Translations under genes and position numbers: made by a program
Source: Achromobacter sp. MYb9
GTDB taxonomy: Bacteria; Pseudomonadota; Gammaproteobacteria; Burkholderiales; Burkholderiaceae_B
DNA length: 64,000 bases
NCBI RefSeq assembly: GCF_002975275.1
Contig: NZ_PCOQ01000001.1
Coordinates: 620,001-684,000 of the forward strand
Reading direction: 5' to 3'
Notes under the pieces: model-generated
Database searches by the model: none
What the model was told of the DNA's origin: nothing
Seen by the model: only the letters and a program-made list of their open reading frames with translations
Shown here: positions 1 through 9,862 of the stretch, one piece after another
Layout of the letters: each line of letters opens with the position of its first letter
Position numbering within the stretch: position 1 is the stretch's first letter

Positions 1-857
1 TGCTTTTCCTTTTCGACGCGTTCGGACTTGGGCACCACGGTAATCGCGGGTTCGATGCGTACCGGCTGCTCGTGCACCAGCTTTTCCTGCTTGGCCTCGA
101 CCTGCTCGGTGCGCACGGCCTTGGCCACCTGGCCGACCTTGCGGTCTTCGCGGGCGGCGTAGGAATTACGGATGCGGCGGACAAGGCCTTCCATCCAGGA
201 ACCCACGCGTTCCGCCACGGCCAGCCAAGAGAACGAGAAGAACAGGCTAAGGCCGATGGCCAGCATGACCAGGAAGGCCAGCGTGCTGCCGGTGAAGCCG
301 ATGCTGCGGCTGATCAGGTCGGCCAGCGTGTGGCCAATGACGCCACCGGCGCCACTGGCATTTTCGGACGCACCAGGCAGATGCGTGCCGCGGCTGGCCA
401 GGCGCAAGGCTTCCATGCCCAGCGAGCCCAGCAGCAGCAGGAAGAAGCCGATGCCCTCTTCCCAGTGGACACGGGGCAACACTTCCGGTTGTTTACTATT
501 AGTTACCTTAAGCTGGCTGGCCAGACGGCGGTAGCCCGCGCGCACCCGGTGCAGCAGCAGGACGACCCACCACCAGGCCGAGAAGCCAAAGAGATAGAGC
601 AGGATGTCCGCCAGATAGGCGCCCAGCCGTCCCCCGTGGTTGCGCACGACGTCGCCGGGCACGGAGTGCGACCAGCCAGGGTCGGATGCGCTCCAGGTGG
701 CCAGCACCAGGGTGAGCCAGGCCGCCAGGGCGGCAAATAGGATCCAGCGGGCCTCGCGCAGCAACGCGGAAATACGCGTTTGTAGCGGCGAAGGCCCGTT
801 GCGGGTGTTGCGCGAGGCGCGGGGAGAAGCAGTCGAGATACGCGGCATGCGGCTCAT
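1..857 (-). CDS. ftsK: DNA translocase FtsK, N-terminal part (cut by window edge)
   Basis: Reading the minus strand from ATG at 857 gives an open frame to the window edge (about 285 residues) starting MSRMPRIST. It holds about four hydrophobic segments (for example LFAALAAWLTLVLATW and GIGFFLLLLGSLGMEAL) followed by a charged linker rich in Lys, Glu and Val. This is the membrane-anchoring N-terminus of FtsK, which recruits division proteins at the septum; the ATPase motor and gamma domain lie outside the window. Divergent transcription from trxB is the usual arrangement in Bordetella-like genomes. An alternative ATG lies at 848. The family call rests on the membrane layout and context, since no motor motif is visible. 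Confidence 0.85.
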   Translation of the reverse strand, partial: MSRMPRISTASPRASRNTRNGPSPLQTRISALLREARWILFAALAAWLTLVLATWSASDPGWSHSVPGDVVRNHGGRLGAYLADILLYLFGFSAWWWVVLLLHRVRAGYRRLASQLKVTNSKQPEVLPRVHWEEGIGFFLLLLGSLGMEALRLASRGTHLPGASENASGAGGVIGHTLADLISRSIGFTGSTLAFLVMLAIGLSLFFSFSWLAVAERVGSWMEGLVRRIRNSYAAREDRKVGQVAKAVRTEQVEAKQEKLVHEQPVRIEPAITVVPKSERVEKEK

Positions 858-863
858 TATAAT
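858..863 (+). promoter_or_regulatory. Putative -10 box (TATAAT) of trxB
   Basis: A perfect TATAAT lies 28 bases before the trxB start in the short ftsK-trxB divergent gap. No good -35 hexamer is visible at 17 bases upstream, so this is a half-supported promoter call. Confidence 0.4.
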
Positions 864-878
864 TGGGCGTTAACCTAA

Positions 879-2501
<1,623 letters not shown>

Positions 2502-2505
<4 letters not shown>

Positions 2506-2831
2506 AATGGCTCTACCTGGGCGTGGCGATCATCGCCGAGATCTTCGCCACCAGCGCCCTCAAGGGCTCCGAAGGCTTCACCCGCCTGGTGCCGTCGCTG
2601 ATCACGGTGATGGGCTACCTGATCTCGTTCTATTTCCTGTCGCTGACGCTGCGCGAGATCCCGGTGGGCATCGCCTACGCCATCTGGTCCGGCGTGGGCA
2701 TCGTGCTGATATCGATCGTGGGCGCCGTGCTGTTCAAGCAACAGCTGGACACGCCCGCGCTGATCGGCATTGGCCTCATCATCGCCGGCGTGGTGGTGAT
2801 GAACGTGTTCTCCAAATCCGTTTCGCATTGA
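2502..2831 (+). CDS. Small multidrug resistance (SMR) family exporter
   Basis: A 109-residue, four-helix inner membrane protein of the EmrE/QacE/SugE family, which works as a dimer and exchanges protons for small cations. The essential membrane glutamate is at residue 13 (AIIAEIFAT), matching Glu14 of EmrE. The [13 protein letters not shown] stretch in helix 3 and a C-terminal helix are typical. The substrate cannot be told: quaternary ammonium drugs, guanidinium or polyamines are all possible. Start and stop both overlap neighbouring genes, so translation is probably coupled. Confidence 0.9.
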
Positions 2832-2854
2832 ACCGCCGCGCCGAACCGCCGGCC

Positions 2855-3520
2855 GTGTCCCGGGTCCGCCGCTGGACGGCGGCCAGATGGTGCGCGGCCA
2901 GGTGGTGCGCGGCCTGGTTTTGCGTAGCCTGGCTGGGCGTGGGCGGCCTGGGCTTGCTGCCGGCCGGCAACGCCTGGGCGGCGGGGTTCGACCGCGCCGC
3001 GGAACTTGTCCGCTACCGCGCCTGGCTGACGGATTTCAAACACGACCTGGACCGCTTTTCCGCGTCGCCGCGCGCGCTGTCCGACGCCGAGCTGGACGCC
3101 CTGTTCGCGCGCACGGTGGTGCCCGGTTCACGCGGGGCCGCGTTCATCCGCCAGAGTTTCGCCCTGCGCGGCAGCGACGGCGCCTATTTCCCGCAGACCG
3201 GCCCGCGCACCGTGTTCCTGGGCGTGCTGGACAGCGGCATCCCAGCCGGCCAGGGCGGCCTGTACCCGGAATCCGACCCGGCGCTGAAGGTTGCGGATCT
3301 GACCGTCTGGTACCTGCATGTGGACGTAGGCGACATGACCAATACCTACCTGCTGTCGGACAAACACTTTACGCCGTACCGGCTGCCGCCTCCCGGCAAG
3401 CTGGAACGCAACGCCTACCCGTTCCTGCTGATGGATACCCGCGACGTCGCGCTGCGCCTGGGCGGCGTCAGCAGCGAACTCTGGGGGCTGATCGTCTACC
3501 TGCACAATGCCGCGCGCTGA
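2855..3520 (+). CDS. Hypothetical exported protein
   Basis: The reading frame is open, but the only ATG lies far upstream inside other genes. The likely starts are GTG at 2855 or TTG at 2828, the latter overlapping the exporter stop as TTGA. From 2855 the product is about 221 residues, with an Arg/Trp-rich N-region carrying a doubled RWCAA repeat, a hydrophobic core and a signal cleavage site after NAWA. The mature part has no motif I know; it is Asp/Leu-rich with a conserved-looking WYLHVDVGDMTNTYLLSDKHF block. It overlaps the following exported protein by 14 bases, so the pair probably act together. Function unknown. Confidence 0.7.
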   Translation: MSRVRRWTAARWCAARWCAAWFCVAWLGVGGLGLLPAGNAWAAGFDRAAELVRYRAWLTDFKHDLDRFSASPRALSDAELDALFARTVVPGSRGAAFIRQSFALRGSDGAYFPQTGPRTVFLGVLDSGIPAGQGGLYPESDPALKVADLTVWYLHVDVGDMTNTYLLSDKHFTPYRLPPPGKLERNAYPFLLMDTRDVALRLGGVSSELWGLIVYLHNAAR

Positions 3521-4646
3521 ATCCGCCCTGCGCCTGCTTGCGCTGACGGCCCTGTCGATGGCGCCCGGGCTGGCCAACGCCCTGTGCGAACCGCTGGCGG
3601 CCTCCGCGCAGCGCCAGACCCTGGTGACGGACATCTCGCTGGACAGCACCCATACCTTGCTGGCGCTGGACGGTTCGCGCATTCCTTCCTGGCAAGCCGC
3701 CGTCACCGTGGAAATCGGCGCGCAGGCCAGGCCTGTCGTCTGGGCCGAACGCGTCGACTGGTCGGTGTATGCCGCCGCGCCGGATGCACGCATTGGCGTC
3801 ACGATGCTGCGGTTCGAGACCGGCGCCAACGGCCGCCGGCATCTGTGCGGCATCGCGCGCTACAGCGCCAGTGCCGTGGATGCCGCTCGTGAAGCCGGCA
3901 AGGCCGCCCTGCCGGCACCCGACGCGGAAACCCGCTACTACTATGGCGATGGCGACCGGCTGACCGGATATGAAGAGCGCTCCCGCGCGGCCGATGGCCG
4001 CCCGAACCCGCCAGTACGCTACTGCCTGCGCTATGACGAACACGGCTGGCTGGCCGAGCTGGGCGCCAACGATTGCGCCGCGCCTTCCCAGCCGATCACT
4101 CGCTATGTGCATGACACAGCGGGCCGGCTGCAGCGCGTCATCACCTATCAGGACGCCTCCGGCGAGGCGTCCCAGGTCGACACGTACGATGGCCAGGGGC
4201 GCCGGACGCAGCGCCATGCCCGTCAAAAGACCGGCTGGACAGACGGAGTGCAAACCTTGGGGCTGCCCTATCGCGAGGTCCCAAGCGAATACGCCGTGCT
4301 GGTGTTGCCCGGCCCCGCGTGGCAACCGCCCGCGCTGGATTCCTACCACTATGACTGGGCCATCGTACGCCCCAGGTCCGACAACGGCGACCACGACGTC
4401 TATGCCGCCAAGCGTGACCCCGCCCAGGTGCTGGCCAAAGGCAACAGCGGCAACGGCAGCCAATTCGCCCTGACGGCCGTGCAGAAGCAGCGCATCTGGG
4501 ACGCCGCCGGCAAGACGCCGGGCGGCGTGCAATGGCTATGGGCACCCGGCCAGATCTTTACCTTGCTGCAAGCCCTGCCCCGCGCGGCGTGGGCCGCCTG
4601 CACCGACCCCGCAAACCGCACGGCCGACGCCTGCGGAACGCCTTAG
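3507..4646 (+). CDS. Exported protein with YD-repeat-like segments, function unknown
   Basis: A 379-residue product with a signal peptide ending near LANA (residue 25). The middle contains strands of the type RYYYGDGDRLTGYEE, YCLRYDEHGWLAEL and YVHDTAGRLQRVITY. These resemble the Tyr-Asp repeats of RHS/wall-associated proteins, though the protein is far shorter than an RHS toxin and has no toxin tip or DPxG shell motif. It starts inside the preceding exported gene and its stop overlaps that of the convergent symporter by 4 bases. I infer a periplasmic beta-rich binding or structural protein; enzymatic activity is not evident. Confidence 0.75.
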   Translation: MPRAESALRLLALTALSMAPGLANALCEPLAASAQRQTLVTDISLDSTHTLLALDGSRIPSWQAAVTVEIGAQARPVVWAERVDWSVYAAAPDARIGVTMLRFETGANGRRHLCGIARYSASAVDAAREAGKAALPAPDAETRYYYGDGDRLTGYEERSRAADGRPNPPVRYCLRYDEHGWLAELGANDCAAPSQPITRYVHDTAGRLQRVITYQDASGEASQVDTYDGQGRRTQRHARQKTGWTDGVQTLGLPYREVPSEYAVLVLPGPAWQPPALDSYHYDWAIVRPRSDNGDHDVYAAKRDPAQVLAKGNSGNGSQFALTAVQKQRIWDAAGKTPGGVQWLWAPGQIFTLLQALPRAAWAACTDPANRTADACGTP

Positions 4647-6733
4647 GCGTTTTCGGCTGGCGGCCGGGGAGCCGCCGGGTGGCGCAGATAATCCACCAGC
4701 GCCAGCGTCGCCCGGTCGGGCGGCGGCGTCAGCAACGACACCACGATGATGGTCAGGAAGGCGACCGGCGCCCCGAATATGCCGGCCGCGATCGGCTGGA
4801 TCCCCCACCACAGGTCTACCGGCTGCGTGCGCGAAATGCCCAGCACCCACTCGCGCAGCCAAGGATGCGTGTGCGTCATGTAGGCGAAGGTCGCGGCCAG
4901 GCCCGCGGCCATGCCCAGGGTAGCGCCCCATTTGTTGGCGCGCCGCCAGAACACCCCCATCACCAGCGCAGGGAAGAACGACGAGGCGGCGAACGAGAAC
5001 GCGGCGGACACCATGAAGAGAATGTCCGCGGGCTTGCGCGCGGCGACCCACGCCGCGCCAAACGCCACCACCAGCAGCAGGATTTTCGACACCATCACCC
5101 GGCGCGCGGCCGACATGCGCGGCGACACCATCCGGTACCACATGTCATGCGACAGCGAATTGGACAAGGTCAGCAGCAGACCGTCGGCGGTGGACAGCGC
5201 GGCCGCCAGCCCGCCAGCCGCGACCAGCCCTGAAATCACATACGGCAGCCCGCCGATCTCGGGCATGGCCAGCACGACCACATCGGCGCCCATGCTGATC
5301 TCGCTTAATTGCACGACGCCGTCGCGGTTGATATCGGTGACGTCCAGCAGATTGGCATCCACCGCGCTCCAGGCATGCACCCAATTGGGCAGGCTCAGGA
5401 AATTCGAGCCGACCACCTGCGTATAGACCTCGTACTTGACCAGCAGGGCCAGCGCAGGCGCCATGAAATACAGCAGCAGAATGAACAGCAGCGACCAGCA
5501 CACCGATTTGCGCGCCTCGATCACCGAGGGCGTGGTGTATGAGCGCATCAGGATATGCGGCATGCCCGCCGTCCCCAGCATCAGGCACAGCACCAGCGCC
5601 AGGAAATTGATGCGCATGTTGCGCCGCTCTTCCGGATCTTTGGCGGGGAATGGCTCGGCGTGCGGGGTGGGCGGGGCCGCCCGGGCCTCGAAGGTCGTGC
5701 GCGCTTGCGACCAGACCACGCGCGCATCCTCCACGCTGGCCGGATAGGCGGCCAGCTCGCGCTCCGCGGAACGGATCTCGACCATTGGCGCGTCGCTGGC
5801 GTTCAGTTGGGCCAGGCGGCTGCGCAGCTTGTCCTTTTCCAGCGCCCAGGATTCCGGCAGCGCCTGCACCCGCTGCGCCATCTGGTCGGCGTGCTGCTGC
5901 CAAAGCCGGCGCACTTCGATTTCGGACGGGTCGTTCTGCAGGTAGATCTCTTTCTCGGTCACCTGCTGCAGCACCACGCCGGCCGACAACTGCGGCACGG
6001 GCATGTTGGTGTGCTTGACGGACAACCACACCACCGGCACCAGATAGGCGATGACCAGGATGATGTACTGCCCCACCTGCGTCCAGGTCACGGCGCGCAT
6101 GCCGCCCAGGAACGAGCAGACCAGCATGCCGCCCAACGCCACGAAGATGCCGAGTTCAAACGAAATGCCGGTCATGCGCGTGGTGATGATGCCCACGCCG
6201 TAAATCTGGGCCACCAGATAAGTGAATGAGCACAGGATGGCGCAGGCCACGCCCGCCAGCCGCGGCATGTTGCCGCCGTAGCGCGCGCCCATGAAGTCGG
6301 GAATGGTGTACTGGCCGAAGCGCCGCAGATACGGCGCCAGCAGCATCGCCACCAGTACGTAGCCGCCGGTCCAGCCCATGATGTAGGCCAGCCCGCCGTA
6401 GCCGGTCAGGTACAGCGTGCCCGCGACCCCGATGAAGGACGCCACCGACATCCAGTCGGCGGCCGTGGCCATGCCGTTGTAGATGGCGGGCACGCGCCGT
6501 CCAGCCACGTAGTATTCGACCTGGTCCGAGGTCCGGCACACGATGCCGATGCCGGCGTACAGGCTGACGGTGACCAACAGGAAGACATAGCCGATCCAGT
6601 TGCGCGGCATCCCCAGGATCTCGGCCAGCGCCATCAACAAAATCATCAGCGCGAAGCCGGCGGTGTAAAGCACGTAGATGCGGCGCAGGCGGATCCGGAA
6701 TTGCTGGGGGGTATCTCCGGTGAAAAACGGCAT
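4643..6733 (-). CDS. Large sodium:solute symporter (SSS family, acetate-permease-like)
   Basis: A 696-residue inner membrane transporter with about 13 helices, related to ActP-type cation/acetate symporters. Recognisable parts are the early GRRVPAIYNGMATAADWMSV segment, the sodium-site region STADGLLLTLSNSL and an insertion of roughly 130 soluble residues (about 240-370) rich in charged helices. A textbook EF-hand loop, DINRDGVVQLSE, occupies residues 467-478 on another loop. The gene follows the DUF4212 small subunit with the stop and start sharing one base, the usual pairing of this subfamily. The substrate is unknown; small carboxylates are plausible by family. Confidence 0.9.
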   Translation of the reverse strand: MPFFTGDTPQQFRIRLRRIYVLYTAGFALMILLMALAEILGMPRNWIGYVFLLVTVSLYAGIGIVCRTSDQVEYYVAGRRVPAIYNGMATAADWMSVASFIGVAGTLYLTGYGGLAYIMGWTGGYVLVAMLLAPYLRRFGQYTIPDFMGARYGGNMPRLAGVACAILCSFTYLVAQIYGVGIITTRMTGISFELGIFVALGGMLVCSFLGGMRAVTWTQVGQYIILVIAYLVPVVWLSVKHTNMPVPQLSAGVVLQQVTEKEIYLQNDPSEIEVRRLWQQHADQMAQRVQALPESWALEKDKLRSRLAQLNASDAPMVEIRSAERELAAYPASVEDARVVWSQARTTFEARAAPPTPHAEPFPAKDPEERRNMRINFLALVLCLMLGTAGMPHILMRSYTTPSVIEARKSVCWSLLFILLLYFMAPALALLVKYEVYTQVVGSNFLSLPNWVHAWSAVDANLLDVTDINRDGVVQLSEISMGADVVVLAMPEIGGLPYVISGLVAAGGLAAALSTADGLLLTLSNSLSHDMWYRMVSPRMSAARRVMVSKILLLVVAFGAAWVAARKPADILFMVSAAFSFAASSFFPALVMGVFWRRANKWGATLGMAAGLAATFAYMTHTHPWLREWVLGISRTQPVDLWWGIQPIAAGIFGAPVAFLTIIVVSLLTPPPDRATLALVDYLRHPAAPRPPAENA

Positions 6734-7017
6734 CAGCGATCCCCGCCGGCGGCGTCGGCCTCGGCCCGCTCATCGGCCCGGTTCATGACGCGGGCGTATA
6801 CGCCGATGATGATCAGGTAGGCCAACGGCGCGCCGTAGGCCGCCATCCAGAAGGCAAACGGCCAGCCGATGAAATCGAAGGTCAGGCTGCGGGCAAAAAA
6901 GGCGGGAATAAACGTCAGCGCCGCCCAAACGGCAAGCAGCAACAGGATCAGCCGCAAGTTGCGGCGCCAATACGGAAGGGAAACGGGCTTGGAGGTCGGA
7001 GCGCGGGGTTCGGGCAT
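6733..7017 (-). CDS. DUF4212 small subunit of sodium:solute symporter
   Basis: A 94-residue protein with two membrane helices (LILLLLAVWAALTFIPAFFA and WPFAFWMAAYGAPLAYLIIIGVYA) flanked by a basic N-terminus (YWRRNLRL) and an acidic tail. This matches DUF4212 proteins, nearly always found just upstream of the large symporter. It probably associates with that transporter in the inner membrane; the mechanistic role is not established. A long untranslated leader with several inverted repeats lies upstream (7018-7340). Confidence 0.88.
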   Translation of the reverse strand: MPEPRAPTSKPVSLPYWRRNLRLILLLLAVWAALTFIPAFFARSLTFDFIGWPFAFWMAAYGAPLAYLIIIGVYARVMNRADERAEADAAGGDR

Positions 7018-7102
7018 AGCTAGGATGTAGAGACCCTACCTGGATAGCGCGAAACGCTGCGTCTGAAAAGCCCCTGCGGATGAAATCCAGGCTTTTTATG
7101 CG

Positions 7103-7150
7103 ACAACGGCTGGCACTGCCTGGTGCCAGCCGTTGTGCGTTTTGCTTTTT
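7103..7150 (+). terminator. Orphan rho-independent terminator-like hairpin
   Basis: Perfect 14-bp arms (7103-7116 and 7123-7136) with a 6-base loop, followed on the plus strand by GCGTTTTGCTTTTTTT. The T-run direction implies plus-strand transcription, yet no plus-strand gene precedes it. It may end a small RNA, insulate the region, or be leader structure of the minus-strand symporter mRNA. Confidence 0.6.
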
Positions 7151-7596
7151 TTGAGTACTGCTTTACTTTTTTTATGTACCGGTGCCGCCGGTATTTGCCC
7201 ATGCAGGGCTTTGTCTCCTCACCTGCATGGGAAGAGATTCTGCACCAAGTGCGGGAATGCCACACTAGGGGAATGCCCTAAGACGGAGCATTCATTTACA
7301 TATTCCATGCACCACAACAGTGCAATTTGACGACAAAGTTCTAAATATTGGGATTTTTTGGCCAAAAAGCCCGAATTGAGCCAAATTCAGAAATCCGTCC
7401 CATCCCGAAATATGACGCCCGCCACCGCACCATGCCCGGAATCGGGCGCGGCCCGCAATCGGGCCAGCCCTTCGCGCCCCGGATGCAAACCTGCGTATAA
7501 GAAGAAGGGAAAGGCGCCTGCGAAACCATAAGCCAGCTTTCAAAAGCACCCGCAGCCTCAAGAAGAACGCCCCAGACCCCAGAAAAATAGCCGCGC

Positions 7597-7677
7597 CGCC
7601 GCCGGGCCGCCCCAAGGCGGCGCAGCCCCCTCGGGGGGGCTGCAAGCGTGCGGAGCATGCGCAGCGTGGGGGTCCCC
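7597..7677. repeat. Dispersed GC-rich intergenic repeat, copy 1
   Basis: The block GGGCCGCCCCAAGG, then CAGCCCCC, GGGGG and a terminal GCGTGGGGG recurs in the opposite orientation at 25679-25750. Both copies sit between genes and contain nested palindromes, as in REP-like elements. Confidence 0.6.
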
Positions 7678-7690
7678 GCCCCGGGGGCTC

Positions 7691-7745
7691 TTTATTTTTT
7701 GTTTACACCCCCCTCCCCAACCTATATCCCATTTTTACCCCCTGC
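7691..7745 (+). promoter_or_regulatory. Putative KdpE operator and kdp promoter region
   Basis: The stretch TTTATTTTTTGTTTACACCC followed by CCCCTCCCC closely resembles the T-rich/C-rich KdpE target of the E. coli kdp promoter, including the TTTACACCCC core. A second, shorter version (ATTTTTACCCCC) follows at 7731, which would suit tandem binding of a KdpE dimer. The site is about 110-165 bases before the first small ORF of the operon. A TATATC hexamer at 7723 is the best -10 candidate but is poorly placed. Confidence 0.65.
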
Positions 7746-7854
7746 TCCGTAACCTGCCGGTGTCCTGATTGGTCACCTGGCCTGCCCGGCGCGCATCCGC
7801 TGTTGCCGCGCAGGCCCGTCGTTCGAAGGGAGCCGCGCTCCCGGGAGGAAAAAC

Positions 7855-7953
7855 GTGGATGCCATCTATATCGCCGTCTTCGCCGTCATGGCCGGGCTGA
7901 TTGCCGCCCTGCTGCGGTTCTGCGAAGCCCTGTCTACGGGAGAGCCGTCATGA
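7855..7953 (+). CDS. 32-residue membrane peptide at the head of the kdp operon
   Basis: A GTG start at 7855 with an excellent ribosome site (GGGAGGA, five bases before it) opens a 32-codon frame, [16 protein letters not shown] and so on, ending TGA at 7953. The stop overlaps the kdpF ATG (ATGA), the same coupling seen along the operon. Residues 4-22 form one hydrophobic helix followed by RFCE. I believe similar single-helix ORFs occur before kdpF in other Proteobacteria, but I cannot confirm this here. It may be an extra accessory peptide of the Kdp complex. Too short for usual gene callers. Confidence 0.65.
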   Translation: MDAIYIAVFAVMAGLIAALLRFCEALSTGEPS

Positions 7954-8039
7954 ACTGGCTCTATTGGATCAGCGGCCTGACCGCCGCGCTGCTGTTCGTG
8001 TATCTGCTGGTCGCCCTGTTCAAACCGGAGAAATTCTGA
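7950..8039 (+). CDS. kdpF: K+-transporting ATPase subunit KdpF
   Basis: A 29-residue single-helix peptide, [16 protein letters not shown] through to FKPEKF. The length and the C-terminal KPEKF ending are typical of KdpF, which stabilises the KdpABC complex in the inner membrane. ATG at 7950 overlaps the preceding stop and its TGA overlaps the kdpA ATG at 8039 (TGATG). Confidence 0.93.
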   Translation: MNWLYWISGLTAALLFVYLLVALFKPEKF

Positions 8040-9835
8040 TGACCGCCGAATTCGTCGGATTGCTGGTCCTGTACCTGGCAGTCCTGCTTGCGATTGCGCC
8101 CCTGCTCGGGCGCTACATCCGCATCGCCATGGAAAACGGGCAATCCCGGCTGACCGCCTGGGGCCGCCCGTTCGAGCGCGGCATCTACCGGCTTGCGGGC
8201 ATCGACCCGCAAGCCGAGATGGGCTGGAAGCGCTACACCGTGGCCGTGCTGGCCTTCAACATCATCGGCATCCTGGTGGTTTACGGCCTGCAACGAGTCC
8301 AGGGCATGCTGCCGCTGAACCCGGCAGGGATGGGCGCCGTGACGCCGGACTCGGCCCTGAACACCGCCATCAGCTTTGTCAGCAATACGAACTGGCAGGG
8401 CTACGGCGGCGAAGCCACGATGAGCTACCTGACGCAGATGCTGGCGCTGACGGTGCAGAACTTCTTTTCGGCCGCCACCGGCATCGCCGTGCTGTTCGCG
8501 CTGATTCGCGGCTTGGCGCGCCACTGTTCCGCCACCGTCGGCAATTTCTGGACCGACATCATCCGCTGCACGCTGTATGTGCTGCTGCCGCTGTCCTTCG
8601 TGCTGGCACTGGCGCTGGTCAGCCAGGGCGTGATTCAGAACTTCAGCCCCTACCAGGACGTGCAGACCGTTGAAGCCCTGCACTATGACCAGCCGCGCGT
8701 GGACAGCCAGGGCCAGCCGGTGCTGGACGCCAACGGCCAGCCCGTGACCGCCCCCGCCGTCACGTCGACGCAAACGCTGGCGATGGGCCCGGTGGCCTCG
8801 CAAGAAGCCATCAAGCTGCTGGGCACCAATGGCGGCGGCTTCTTCAACGCCAACTCGGCGCATCCGTTCGAGAACGCGACGCCGCTGGCGAACTTCCTCG
8901 AGATGCTGGCCATCCTGATGATTCCCGCCTCGCTGTGCTTCGCCTTCGGCGAGATGGTGGGCAGCCGGCGCCAGGGCATCGCGATCCTGGCGGCGATGAC
9001 CGTGCTGTTCGCGGTCTTCGCGCTGGGCACCGCCTACTTTGAACAGCAGCCCAACCCCATGGCGGCGCAGGCCGGCGCCGACAGCGCCATGACCGCGTTC
9101 TCGCCGGGCGGCAACATGGAAGGCAAGGAAACGCGCTTCGGCATCGCCGCCACGTCGCTCTTCGCCGTCATCACCACGGCCGCATCCTGCGGCGCGGTCA
9201 ACGGCATGCACGATTCCCTGACCGCCATGGGCGGGCTGTCGCCGATGCTGCTGATGCAGTTGGGCGAAGTGGTCTACGGGGGCGTGGGGTCCGGCCTGTA
9301 CGGCATGCTGGCCTTCGCCATCCTCGCGGTCTTCATCGCCGGCCTGATGATCGGCCGCACCCCGGAATACCTGGGCAAGAAGATCGAGGCGCACGACATG
9401 AAGATGGTGTCCATCGTCATCCTGGCCACGCCGCTGCTGGTGCTGGGCGGCACTGCGCTGGCCGTCTCCGTGTCGGCGGGCCAGGCCGGCGTGCTGAACC
9501 CCGGCATCCATGGCTTCTCGGAAATCCTCTACGCGCTGTCCTCGGCCGCCAACAACAACGGCAGTGCGTTCGCCGGGCTGTCCGCCAACACGCCCTTCTA
9601 CAACGTGTTGCTGGGCATCGCCATGTGGTTCGGCCGCTTCGCCGTGATCGTCGCCGTGATGGCGATGGCCGGGTCGCTGGCGGCCAAGCGCCGGCTACCC
9701 GCCGGCCCCGGCAGCATGCCCACGACCGGCCCCCTCTTCGTGGTGCTGCTGATCGGCGCCGTGCTACTGGTGGGCGCCTTGACCTATGTGCCCGCCCTGG
9801 CCCTGGGCCCGGTCGCCGAACACCTGCAACCTTGA
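8039..9835 (+). CDS. kdpA: K+-transporting ATPase subunit A (KdpA)
   Basis: The potassium-binding, channel-like inner membrane subunit of the KdpFABC pump, 598 residues from ATG 8039. The four pore-loop repeats that form the selectivity filter are readable: [45 protein letters not shown] and [15 protein letters not shown]. The start is fixed by the one-base overlap with the kdpF stop; longer frames to 7901 run through kdpF and are not credible. It works with KdpB, which couples ATP hydrolysis to uptake at very low external potassium. Confidence 0.98.
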   Translation: MTAEFVGLLVLYLAVLLAIAPLLGRYIRIAMENGQSRLTAWGRPFERGIYRLAGIDPQAEMGWKRYTVAVLAFNIIGILVVYGLQRVQGMLPLNPAGMGAVTPDSALNTAISFVSNTNWQGYGGEATMSYLTQMLALTVQNFFSAATGIAVLFALIRGLARHCSATVGNFWTDIIRCTLYVLLPLSFVLALALVSQGVIQNFSPYQDVQTVEALHYDQPRVDSQGQPVLDANGQPVTAPAVTSTQTLAMGPVASQEAIKLLGTNGGGFFNANSAHPFENATPLANFLEMLAILMIPASLCFAFGEMVGSRRQGIAILAAMTVLFAVFALGTAYFEQQPNPMAAQAGADSAMTAFSPGGNMEGKETRFGIAATSLFAVITTAASCGAVNGMHDSLTAMGGLSPMLLMQLGEVVYGGVGSGLYGMLAFAILAVFIAGLMIGRTPEYLGKKIEAHDMKMVSIVILATPLLVLGGTALAVSVSAGQAGVLNPGIHGFSEILYALSSAANNNGSAFAGLSANTPFYNVLLGIAMWFGRFAVIVAVMAMAGSLAAKRRLPAGPGSMPTTGPLFVVLLIGAVLLVGALTYVPALALGPVAEHLQP

Positions 9836-9862
9836 ATGCAACACAACAGGCTAGGAAAGAAA

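Larger units (their letters stand above)
7018..7854. other. Gene-free region with stacked hairpins, one dispersed repeat and the kdp control region
   Basis: No convincing gene lies in these 837 bases; the open frames here have poor codon character and no ribosome site. Visible structure: a 14-bp hairpin followed by T-runs on the plus strand (7103-7150), a 6-bp inverted repeat (7177-7193), a 10-bp inverted repeat (arms 7198-7207 and 7222-7231), a GC-rich dispersed repeat (7597-7677) and the KdpE-like operator (7691-7745). On the minus strand TTGCAC and TATGTA with a 17-base spacer, around 7299-7327, could be the symporter promoter, which would give a leader of about 270 bases. Confidence 0.6.

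Noticed and set aside
7111-7127. Possible sigma-54 promoter (TGGCAC-N-GTGC)
   Set aside because: The GG-to-GC distance is one base too long and the sequence is fully explained as arms of the 14-bp hairpin.
7292-7645. Possible minus-strand gene of 117 codons in the symporter-kdp gap
   Set aside because: It runs through the dispersed repeat, has Arg/Gly/Leu-only composition and no ribosome site.
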